A DNA stretch of 64,000 nucleotides, taken from Paenibacillus donghaensis (lineage in GTDB: Bacteria; Bacillota; Bacilli; Paenibacillales; Paenibacillaceae). The DNA is taken from NCBI RefSeq assembly GCF_002192415.1, contig NZ_CP021780.1:6014001-6078000 (forward strand). The letters run 5' to 3'. This document shows, one piece after another, positions 9,453 through 16,414 of this stretch. Under the pieces are notes generated by a model, which saw only the letters and a list, made by a program, of their open reading frames with translations, did not search any database and was not told where the DNA came from. How positions within the stretch are numbered: position 1 is the first letter of the stretch; each line of letters begins with the position of its first letter. A program made the position numbers and the translations under genes.

Positions 9453-10630
9453 TCCTTATCTGTTCCCTTCGTCAATGAAATCCACACCAGGCAGCGGTCA
9501 TCCTCGCGTTCTTTGCTTGCGGAGTCATAGAAGAACGCCTCACGCATAGTTTCTTCCTGCCAGGAATGCCCGACATCCAGATGAGAAACCATGAAATCCA
9601 GCTGCTGCTCCTGACCGCCTTCGGCCAATTCCAGCAGCCCATCCGTATACAGCACCAGATGCCCTTCATCTTCATAGGTCAGACTCTGGGCTTGAATATC
9701 AATCGTGTCAAACAGACCTACCGGATGTCCATTGCTCTCCAGCAATACCGGATTCTTGGCAGATCCTTCAAAGAACAACCCCGGCGGATGGCCGGCATTA
9801 ACGAAATCGATACGCTTCTGCCGGGTATCGATAACCAGATAGATGGCTGTAAAGTAATACTGGACAAGCTGCTTCTCTATATATAGCTGGTTAAAGCGGC
9901 GGTTCAGCTCTTGTATCACCCGCTCAGGTTCAACGTACGTAGTTACAGTGTCCTTCATGACTGAAGCGATAAACATGCAGAATAAAGACGAGGAGATCCC
10001 ATGTCCCATCATATCCAGCAGGATCACTCCATACCGGCCGTCTCCCAGCGGGTACCAGGCATACAGATCCCCAGCCAGCTCCGAAGAGGGCTGATAAATC
10101 GCATGAACCTCAAATTGCGGTTCCTTCAGCGGCAGGCTCAGAACGGCAGTCTGCACCAGCGCAGCCAGCTTCAGTTCATCCTGAATCCGCTGATCCCGCT
10201 CCTTGTGCCAGTCCTTCTCCTGCTTCAGACGCAGCGCCAGCCGTATTCTTGCCATCAGCTCGACCTTGTTGATCGGCTTGGTCACATAATCGACTGCGCC
10301 GGCATCCAGCGCCTCAGCCAGCTTCTTGGAATCGCCCACGGCTGTAACCATAATAATGGGAATGTCCTTAAGATGCTCATACTGCTGGACCACCCGGCAG
10401 GCCTCAATCCCATCCATCTCCGGCATCATCATATCCAGCAGAATCAGATCAATATCGGACATCCGCGGGCGCCCCTGCTCCGTTTCCGTACCAATCCCCA
10501 GCAACCCCAGCATCTCTTTTGCAGAAGAAGCCGTTATGAAATTCCGGTAGTCTTCCTTCTTCAAGATCTCACGGATAATGATTACATTGGTAGGATTGTC
10601 ATCGACGATCAGAATTCTCATCCTCTTCAC
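9449..10630 (-). CDS. Response regulator / PP2C serine phosphatase (RsbY-like)
   Basis: 393 residues. An N-terminal receiver (residues about 5-130; acidic pocket VDDNPTN, acceptor in DLILLDMMMPEMDG, conserved K in YVTKPIN) is joined by a linker helix to a SpoIIE/PP2C phosphatase domain (about 170-390; GDLYAWYPLGDGRYGVILLD, DMMGHG, DGLLEL). In the RsbY pathway, phosphorylation of the receiver activates dephosphorylation of RsbV-P and so releases SigB. It is the first gene of the block and overlaps the giant kinase by 4 bases. RsbU- and RsbP-type phosphatases differ in their N-terminal domains, so the receiver makes RsbY the best family match. Confidence 0.87.
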   Translation of the reverse strand: MKRMRILIVDDNPTNVIIIREILKKEDYRNFITASSAKEMLGLLGIGTETEQGRPRMSDIDLILLDMMMPEMDGIEACRVVQQYEHLKDIPIIMVTAVGDSKKLAEALDAGAVDYVTKPINKVELMARIRLALRLKQEKDWHKERDQRIQDELKLAALVQTAVLSLPLKEPQFEVHAIYQPSSELAGDLYAWYPLGDGRYGVILLDMMGHGISSSLFCMFIASVMKDTVTTYVEPERVIQELNRRFNQLYIEKQLVQYYFTAIYLVIDTRQKRIDFVNAGHPPGLFFEGSAKNPVLLESNGHPVGLFDTIDIQAQSLTYEDEGHLVLYTDGLLELAEGGQEQQLDFMVSHLDVGHSWQEETMREAFFYDSASKEREDDRCLVWISLTKGTDKE

Positions 10631-10766
10631 CTCACACGATTAGTTTTTGCAGTGATATCTCCCGTAAAATCCCGTAAAGCACATATATTTATCATACGAT
10701 ATTTAGTCAGTCTTTTACCATTTGAATGATTAGCCCATTCGGGTATGCTTTCGTTTCTTCAACAAA

Positions 10767-10807
10767 GTAACCTCCAGCCCCACTGCGCTAGTGGTTCTGG
10801 AGGTTAC
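10767..10807. terminator. Hairpin between the stress block and yflT-like gene
   Basis: GTAACCTCCAG pairs with CTGGAGGTTAC, with a further CCACT / AGTGG pair inside. On the minus strand it ends in TTTGTTG, so it likely ends the yflT-like transcript. Confidence 0.6.
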
Positions 10808-10856
10808 GCTATTGTACTTATAGGACTGTCCATTGACGGTTGCCTTGAACCAACGC

Positions 10857-11204
10857 TTACGCCGAAGGTTTCTTGGCAATGACAATAACCTTGCCCAAGT
10901 CTAGTTCTTTTTCGTAGAAATCAGCTTCGGCTTCAGTGAAACCCAGCGAAGTAATCATGGAGCGCAGTTCGTCTCCGCGGGAGCGGAACATGTTGGCAAT
11001 AGCGCCAAACAGGCCTTCTTCCTTAAGCCCCACCTCATTGGTGTCCGCTGCATCCACGATGCGTCCTTCACGGTCTTCATCATGGCTAATTACGTAAATG
11101 TCTTCTCTGGTGTAGCCGCTGTTACGCAGGCGGTTCACTTCTTCAATAGCCTGAACACCATTCTCTAATACCTTGGCATATGATTGTGCACCAATTGAAT
11201 CCAT
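10857..11204 (-). CDS. YflT-like general stress protein
   Basis: 115 residues. The N-terminus (YAKVLENGVQAIEEVNRLRNSGYTREDIYVISHDE) and the shape of two alpha/beta halves match the YflT heat-induced stress protein family (general stress protein 17M group), whose Bacillus subtilis member is sigmaB-dependent. No enzymatic motif is visible. It has its own AGGAGAG ribosome binding site. It lies just upstream of the sigB control block on the same strand but is separated from it by a hairpin, so it is probably a target rather than a regulator. Confidence 0.8.
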   Translation of the reverse strand: MDSIGAQSYAKVLENGVQAIEEVNRLRNSGYTREDIYVISHDEDREGRIVDAADTNEVGLKEEGLFGAIANMFRSRGDELRSMITSLGFTEAEADFYEKELDLGKVIVIAKKPSA

Positions 11205-11304
11205 GGGATCACTCTCCTAATCGAAGGTTGTAGGTCATATTATTCATACAATGTCAAAGAGAACATGTTCTTTCATTAACCAAATACAGAGGCAGCGAAA
11301 CGCT

Positions 11305-11835
11305 TCAGGAAGAATTACCGTCAAACAGATCTATTCCGCTCCATTCTCCTGTACCCGGATTGCGGTAAATCTTCAGCGCCGTGCTGCCTCTCATATACAC
11401 ATCGCCATCTTCGGCTACGAAATACGGTTCGCCAAGCATCTCGCGCAGATTCCCCTTCAACGGGTCAAGCTTCGTGCCATTCAGGTACAGTCCATAACTT
11501 GACGCCTGCGCCGGAGAGACATGCACATACAGCACAATCCCCTCGCAAATTCCGGCAGACATCTCGGAATACTGGTATTCGATGCAGTTCTGCCAAGGGT
11601 CCGGAGCCATCCGCAGTGGCGCTCCTTGGGCTGCCAGCAGTTCTTCCTCGGTATCATAGAGCGATACCCTGGCCAGCGAATCAAAAGAAGTGATTAAAGA
11701 ATTTGGGCCAGACTGCTGTATTGAGGCAGCAACTGCCGCCGGTTCTGCAAATATAGCAAGAGGTACCTGTTCTTCCGGTGCAGAGACAGCAAAGTAGGGG
11801 GAAAGGAGACTGAGTAACAGGAGAATGGTGTTCAT
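11305..11835 (-). CDS. Secreted protein of unknown function
   Basis: 176 residues from ATG 11835, chosen because GGTGGGAG sits 7 bases upstream; an in-frame start at 11877 lacks this. A signal peptide is seen at residues 1-19 (MNTILLLLSLLSPYFAVSA). The mature part has DSLARVSLYDTEEELLAAQG-type sequence followed by short beta-like stretches with two cysteines that could pair. It resembles the small extracytoplasmic proteins of Paenibacillus that bear a repeated ligand-binding-like fold, but I do not recognise the family. The next gene on this strand, a DUF948 protein, lies 76 bases upstream. Confidence 0.6.
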   Translation of the reverse strand: MNTILLLLSLLSPYFAVSAPEEQVPLAIFAEPAAVAASIQQSGPNSLITSFDSLARVSLYDTEEELLAAQGAPLRMAPDPWQNCIEYQYSEMSAGICEGIVLYVHVSPAQASSYGLYLNGTKLDPLKGNLREMLGEPYFVAEDGDVYMRGSTALKIYRNPGTGEWSGIDLFDGNSS

Positions 11836-11911
11836 ACTTGTGCTCCCACCTTTCTTTTGTGCACCCTGCCACCACAAGCCTTACATGTATATCAGCAATG
11901 GCCGAGGCAGA

Positions 11912-12427
11912 TTATTTGCGGAACTTCTGCCAGATGGTCGCAGCAGCATCTACACCTTTGAGTATGGATGCCACTTTCCCTGGCGGCTTCGTATAAACAG
12001 CGTCATAGGAATTCACTGTACGCTCTTCAGAAGGGGTCATCGGCACTTCTTTAATAGATACCGCCTTGCTCTTCTCTTTCAATTCGCGTGATTTACGGTA
12101 TTTCTCGATGACTGTCACGGACACTTGCTTGACGGTCAGGGTCAGCTCGTTCATCACATCGCCGAGGTTCTTGACCGAATCCATAATAGGATCAATCTTC
12201 TGAATCTTACCCTGTACATCCAAAGTAATATCGTTGGCATGCCTTACTGTGGTTTTGACTTCACAAGTAAGCTCATCGACGGTCTTCTGCACCTCTTGCA
12301 GCGTCTGGCTGACCTTATCCAGGGACTCCTTTGCCGACTTCAAGGTTCTGATTAAGAAGAAGACAAGTACCGCGAATGCGACAGCTACGAGGGCTACGCT
12401 AAGTGAAATAATTAAATCCATATCCAA
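11912..12427 (-). CDS. DUF948 (YtxG-like) membrane-anchored coiled-coil protein
   Basis: 171 residues. One N-terminal membrane helix (about 5-27, LIISLSVALVAVAFAVLVFFLI) is followed by a long amphipathic coiled coil (KSAKESLDKVSQTLQEVQKTV through the heptads to about 110) and a polar tail. This matches DUF948, whose Bacillus member YtxG is encoded with ytxH in a sigmaB-controlled operon. Here ytxG- and ytxH-like genes are 12 kb apart, flanking the sigB block. A good sigmaB-like promoter lies about 55 bases upstream. Function is unknown. Confidence 0.8.
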   Translation of the reverse strand: MDMDLIISLSVALVAVAFAVLVFFLIRTLKSAKESLDKVSQTLQEVQKTVDELTCEVKTTVRHANDITLDVQGKIQKIDPIMDSVKNLGDVMNELTLTVKQVSVTVIEKYRKSRELKEKSKAVSIKEVPMTPSEERTVNSYDAVYTKPPGKVASILKGVDAAATIWQKFRK

Positions 12428-12482
12428 AAACCCCTTCCAAGTATCAATAAGTAGCGGCTAATCAGCCCTGTATAATGCATAG

Positions 12483-12508
12483 TTACCCTTGCGCCAATAA
12501 GGCGAAAC
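12483..12508 (-). promoter_or_regulatory. Candidate sigmaB promoter for the DUF948 gene
   Basis: On the minus strand: GTTTCG, 14 bases, GGGTAA. The -10 box fits GGGWAW fully and the -35 fits GTTT. It would start transcription about 50 bases before the ATG at 12427. This is the best of the four similar sites in the window. Confidence 0.55.
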
Positions 12509-12547
12509 AACCAGTCAAGCCATGGTAAAATCCCCCTTTATGGCTTT

Positions 12548-12573
12548 GTTTCAAATCACTAAGCCCCGTTTAA
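12548..12573 (+). promoter_or_regulatory. Weak candidate sigmaB-like promoter for the small membrane protein
   Basis: GTTTCA, 14 bases, GTTTAA, ending 36 bases before ATG 12610. It has the same layout as the site at 113-138. The -10 box matches the sigmaB consensus only in part, so this rests on recurrence of the pattern. Confidence 0.3.
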
Positions 12574-12609
12574 TCATGACTACATTATCTCATAAAAGAA
12601 AGGGTGGTT

Positions 12610-12783
12610 ATGATGGTGAAATGGTCAATCATTCTACTTGCCGTTGCTTTAATTGCGGGGGTTTTCGGTTTCTTTAATCTGATTGCAGCAGCCGTAGCGG
12701 GGATCTTCAAAATTGTATTCTTTATCTTCCTGGTGTTGTTTATCATTTCTCTCTTTACAGGACGCCGCGGTCGTTCCAAGTAG
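12610..12783 (+). CDS. DUF1328 / YtjA-like small membrane protein
   Basis: 57 residues, too short for many gene finders. Two hydrophobic helices (SIILLAVALIAGVFGF and AAVAGIFKIVFFIFLVLFII) end in a basic tail (GRRGRSK). The two-helix layout with a VFGF / IAAAVAGIFK turn is that of the DUF1328 (YtjA) family of stress-induced membrane peptides. GGGTGG precedes the start; ATG 12610 and ATG 12613 are both possible. It stands alone between the divergent DUF948 gene and the secreted protein gene at 12979. Confidence 0.8.
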   Translation: MMVKWSIILLAVALIAGVFGFFNLIAAAVAGIFKIVFFIFLVLFIISLFTGRRGRSK

Positions 12784-12978
12784 CGCAATCTTCACTTTTA
12801 TATTTATGTGTAAATTCTGGCAAAAGGGACGTCTTCTAACACCTGCTTTACACAGCCCAAATAAAAAATGAAAGTTGTTTGGTTCATAGTACCCACTTTA
12901 TGTTTACTACCTTATTAGCAAACGGCGTACAACGAAAAAACGCTAAAGCCAAAACCCATTCTCAGGAGGTAACATTTT

Positions 12979-13371
12979 ATGAAAAAACTCGTCAGCTTTA
13001 CAGTAGCCGCTGGGCTTTTAGCTTCTATCGCAGCCAGTGCTTCCGCAGCAGAAGTCGCACCCATTACAGGAACGCCTGTTGTAGGCACACCTACATCAGT
13101 AACAGACACAACTTACACTAAATACGAAACTGCAATCACACCAGCTGACCTTCGTCCTGCTACGCCGATGGTCATCCTGACCAAAAGCACTGCATTCCAC
13201 TTTGCAGCAGGCAGCACAACTACACCTGCAGGCTGGCTGAGTTCTCAGACTGTTGATACTACCGGTCAGATTCAAAGAGATAGCTTCGGCAATGAATGGA
13301 GAGAAATTTACACTTGGCTTGGCAAAGCATGGATTAAAGTGCCTACCTCTGCATACATTATCACTCCATAA
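12979..13371 (+). CDS. Secreted protein of unknown function
   Basis: 130 residues. A clear signal peptide (MKKLVSFTVAAGLLASIAASASA, cleavage near residue 23 before AEVAP) is followed by a threonine/proline-rich stretch (about 24-60) and a C-terminal beta-type segment (DSFGNEWREIYTWLGKAWIKV) that looks like an SH3-like surface-binding strand pair. CAGGAGG precedes the ATG with good spacing. No catalytic motif is visible. It is convergent with the SH3-NlpC/P60 hydrolase gene, and the two share a terminator. A cell-wall-associated role is a guess. Confidence 0.75.
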   Translation: MKKLVSFTVAAGLLASIAASASAAEVAPITGTPVVGTPTSVTDTTYTKYETAITPADLRPATPMVILTKSTAFHFAAGSTTTPAGWLSSQTVDTTGQIQRDSFGNEWREIYTWLGKAWIKVPTSAYIITP

Positions 13372-13451
13372 GAATACGAATAAGCTTAAACCACTCCAAA
13401 TTTAAGGGCAGATTTCCTTAGAATATTACGCCCTATTCATGGGCGTACATA

Positions 13452-13499
13452 AAAAAGAGCCGGATCGGACAATACTTATTGTCTGATTCGGCTCTTTTT
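13452..13499. terminator. Bidirectional terminator
   Basis: AAAAAGAGCCG-ATCGGACAAT pairs with ATTGTC-GAT-CGGCTCTTTTT, with A-tract and T-tract flanks on both sides, between two convergent genes. Confidence 0.9.
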
Positions 13500-13638
13500 C
13501 CATAATCATAATCATCATAAATCAGGAAAGGCTGTCCCCGGCAGAAGAATCTGCTGAAGGGACAGCCCCACGATAACACCCGCTCTAGTTCACCCGTCAC
13601 AAACTGATGATGCGCCCGCTTCCTGTATTGCTTTATAA

Positions 13639-14751
13639 TTAGCGGATGACCGAACCCCCGTAAAGGAAACGATTCATCCAAGAAGCGCTTAATTTATCTA
13701 CTCTTACCCCACCCGAAGTCTTGGAGTAAGTATGCAGAACTTGTCCATCTCCCAAATACATCGATACATGTGAAATTCTTGCCGTATCCTTGTTAATTAC
13801 GGCATAGTCTGATGCCGAGGTGCCCTTGTAGTCCATAAAGAACATCAGATCGCCACGCTTCAAGCCGGAAAGATCATATACCGCCTTGCTGTTCTGCTTC
13901 ACCCAATCTCCCTGTTGCCGGGAGTCGGCCGGCAGTTTCAGGTTCGCAGCCTCCATAAAGATCTGCCGGATGAAATCGGAGCAGTCAAAGGTATCTGTAG
14001 TGCTGCGATTGGAGCCAAATTCATAGGGTGTGCCCAGATAACGCATGCCGGTACTGATTACGGTCTCAATAACCGCACTTCCTTCAGGAGCTTCCGGCGG
14101 TGCTGCTGTTGGCACAGGTGCCGGGGTTGGGGTCGGAGTCGGCACCGGAGTTGGTGCCGGAATTAACGGTGCTCCCGCTCCGGAACCTACCTTAATGTAC
14201 TGCTCACTTGCACTGGTATAACCAGTTACGCCATCTGCTGTCCTTACCTTGTACCAATACCGGTTGGTTGCTTCAACTATCGCTACCTGGTCACCCTGCT
14301 GCAGAAACTTCAGCACCTGGCTGTCAGTAGACGGCTGATCACGCAAGCGAACACTGGATTGAATCATTCCATTCTGCGCTGACGGCGTGATGCCCGAAGT
14401 TGCCACCGGAGCCGGAGCTGTATTCAGCGAGATGTAGCGGCTGTCCAGACTGGTGTATCCAACATCACCGCCGGAAGTGCGCACTTTATAAAAATAATTA
14501 TTCGTCTTCTCAAGAATAGTCACTATTTCTGCTTTTTTCAAGTAGCTTATCACTTTTCCACTTGTGGAAGGTGTATCACGCAGACGAACACTGGCTTCAA
14601 TGGTAGCTGTTTGTACGGCAGCGGCCGTTACTGAAGGATTGGAAGAAGCGTTTGCTGCAGCGGCCCGGTCAATAGGGTAACTCCCCAAACCTGTGACAAT
14701 GGCGGCTGTGACCAATAGACTTGCTGTAAGCTTTTTCTGCGATTTAATCAT
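13639..14751 (-). CDS. Secreted SH3-SH3-NlpC/P60 peptidoglycan endopeptidase
   Basis: 370 residues. A signal peptide (about 1-33) is followed by two bacterial SH3 domains (about 50-108 and 129-187, each with SVRLRD..PST near its start), a proline/threonine linker (about 195-222), and an NlpC/P60 domain (about 226-370). Catalytic residues are visible: C257 in DTFDCSDF, H328 in ISHVSMYLGDG, and H340. The enzyme would cleave peptide stems in the cell wall (gamma-D-Glu to diamino acid bond), guided by the SH3 domains. It is monocistronic. Likely roles are wall turnover or cell separation. Confidence 0.9.
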   Translation of the reverse strand: MIKSQKKLTASLLVTAAIVTGLGSYPIDRAAAANASSNPSVTAAAVQTATIEASVRLRDTPSTSGKVISYLKKAEIVTILEKTNNYFYKVRTSGGDVGYTSLDSRYISLNTAPAPVATSGITPSAQNGMIQSSVRLRDQPSTDSQVLKFLQQGDQVAIVEATNRYWYKVRTADGVTGYTSASEQYIKVGSGAGAPLIPAPTPVPTPTPTPAPVPTAAPPEAPEGSAVIETVISTGMRYLGTPYEFGSNRSTTDTFDCSDFIRQIFMEAANLKLPADSRQQGDWVKQNSKAVYDLSGLKRGDLMFFMDYKGTSASDYAVINKDTARISHVSMYLGDGQVLHTYSKTSGGVRVDKLSASWMNRFLYGGSVIR

Positions 14752-14939
14752 AGGTTCCCCCGAATGACATTTTAAGAATTCAACAAAGGTGCGCGCAACT
14801 TTTGTTGCTTTCTGCCCTCATTATAGGCTTACCCGGGATATGGAACATGCTCCAAATTTCACAAAAAACTTTCCAACTTCTGGGTCAACCCAGGTCTATA
14901 GTCTTTAATCCTCCTTGAATATGGTTTTAATTTCCTTTA

Positions 14940-15827
14940 TTATGCATTTTTACCGTCTTTCACTTTGGGTTCGACGTGTACCTGCACGTGCATGATATTA
15001 TGGAGCCGGGTCATCCGCTCTTCAATGGTATTGCTGATTTCATGTCCGGCACTGACCGTAATGCCCGCATCCACTTCAACGACCACATCCACCAGCACAT
15101 GATTTCCGTGTACACGGGCCTTCACATCCTTGATTCCTTCCACGCCTGGAGTGCGGGCAATGGTGCTGCGCAGATCCATCAGCTTGTTCTCATCGAATCC
15201 GTCGGTCAACCGGTATGTGGAATCACGGAAAATATCCCATGCTGTCTTGGAAATCAGCAGGCCTACGAGAACGGCAGCTGCGGAATCTATCCAAGGCAGA
15301 CCGAACTGGGCACCCACTATGCCTACAGCTGCTCCAATACTCACTAAAGCATCCGAGAGATTATCCTTGGCTGCTGCCATCAGTGCTCCATTGTTGATTT
15401 GCTTCGCCAGCCTTTTGTTATATGTATATACCCCCAGCATGGCTATCGCGCAGATCACGGCTATGCCCGCAGACCATAGCTGCGGCGTGGCCTTGGCCCC
15501 TTCGAAAAAGGAGCGGACAGCCTCGACAATCACCTGTATCCCTACCATCGCCATAATAAAAGAGGCCAGTAGCGCAGCCACCGTCTCGGCACGGAAATGC
15601 CCGTAGGCGTGATCTGAATCCGGCGGCTTCCGTGAAATCCGCAGACCAATCAGCACCGCAACCGAAGCGACGATGTCGGTCAGATTGTTGAAGCCGTCTG
15701 CCAGCAGCGCGCTGGAAGCAAACAAATAGCCGCTGGACAGCTTTAGTAGGGACAAAACCAGATAAGCCGCGATGCTGACCCAGGCTCCACGTTCTCCTTT
15801 GCGTATATCCTCATAGATATCTGTCAT
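14940..15827 (-). CDS. Cation diffusion facilitator metal exporter
   Basis: 295 residues with about six membrane helices and a cytoplasmic C-terminal domain. The metal-site motifs of the CDF family are present: ADGFNNLTD in helix 2 and a helix-5 AAKDNLSDAL motif (DxxxD type), plus HAYGHFRAE in the loop after helix 2. The C-terminal part (HNIMHVQVHVEPK) fits the ferredoxin-like dimerisation domain. It exports a divalent cation such as Zn2+, Mn2+ or Fe2+ by proton exchange. Specificity cannot be assigned; the D/D/N-type site leans towards the MneS/YdfM group. Confidence 0.88.
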   Translation of the reverse strand: MTDIYEDIRKGERGAWVSIAAYLVLSLLKLSSGYLFASSALLADGFNNLTDIVASVAVLIGLRISRKPPDSDHAYGHFRAETVAALLASFIMAMVGIQVIVEAVRSFFEGAKATPQLWSAGIAVICAIAMLGVYTYNKRLAKQINNGALMAAAKDNLSDALVSIGAAVGIVGAQFGLPWIDSAAAVLVGLLISKTAWDIFRDSTYRLTDGFDENKLMDLRSTIARTPGVEGIKDVKARVHGNHVLVDVVVEVDAGITVSAGHEISNTIEERMTRLHNIMHVQVHVEPKVKDGKNA

Positions 15828-15969
15828 GACCCGCAGCCTCCTGTATGTTGCTTAGAGTTGTACCCTTGCTTCCGGCACAGAATTCTTTCAATTATTCTTG
15901 CCCTTGTGGCCTGATTACAAAACCATTAGAATAGAGTGAGGTAATTGTTTCGAAGGAGGTCAAGCACAA

Positions 15970-16152
15970 GTGAGCGAAAGCAACGAAAAAAGCAAAATTA
16001 ATCTGGCCGATGCCATCCGTCAAAAGCTGGAACAAAAAAAACAGCAGAATTTCAAACCGGAATCCACGTTTCAGGCAGGTTCTGCCAAACCATTGAAATC
16101 ACAAAACAACAAAAAGCCCAACAACCAGCGCCGCCGTACCGGCGGATCGTAA
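15970..16152 (+). CDS. Small hydrophilic protein of unknown function
   Basis: 60 residues, starting at GTG with a strong GGAGG site 11 bases upstream. The sequence is highly polar and basic, rich in K, Q and N, with a predicted helical first third (INLADAIRQKLEQKKQQ) and a disordered tail ending RRRTGGS. No membrane or catalytic motif is present. A clear terminator follows at 16178, so this is probably a real single-gene transcript. The composition would suit a nucleic-acid-associated or spore-core small protein, but I do not recognise it. Confidence 0.65.
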   Translation: MSESNEKSKINLADAIRQKLEQKKQQNFKPESTFQAGSAKPLKSQNNKKPNNQRRRTGGS

Positions 16153-16177
16153 TTAGATTCATTTCACGCTTGACCCT

Positions 16178-16220
16178 AAACGGCTGCGTTCTCCCTACCC
16201 GGGAAGACGCAGCCGTTTTT
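16178..16220 (+). terminator. Intrinsic terminator
   Basis: AAACGGCTGCGT pairs with ACGCAGCCGTTT and is followed by T residues, 26 bases after the small gene. Confidence 0.9.
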
Positions 16221-16264
16221 CTATGTCCTCATATGGGCTAAGTTATCCGGTGAAACTTCTACTT

Positions 16265-16350
16265 CAAGTAGAAACGGCTTCGCCGTCTTTTGTAAGAGGT
16301 GGATGCTTCCGAAGCAGCGAAGCTACGTATCGCTTTCTTATATTTTCAAA
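16265..16350. repeat. Family B repeat, diverged copy
   Basis: Shares GAAACGGCTTCGCCGTC and the CTTATATTTTCAA end with the other copies, but the central AATAGAAGGAT tail is replaced by unrelated sequence. Confidence 0.55.
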
Positions 16351-16351
16351 A

Positions 16352-16389
16352 AAGCAGCTGCCCTCCCCCGGAGGAGTGGACAGCCGCTT
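16352..16389 (-). terminator. Terminator of the ABC-F gene
   Basis: On the minus strand AAGCGGCTG and CAGCTGCTT pair around a GC-rich inner stem and are followed by six T residues. Confidence 0.8.
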
Positions 16390-16414
16390 CTTAAGTATGT
16401 CTTGCAGCGAAGAA

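Noticed and set aside
10735..10746. GGGTAT on the plus strand as a sigmaB -10 box
   Set aside because: ATTTGA-N15-GGGTAT points to no gene on that strand; nothing begins before the minus-strand yflT-like gene.
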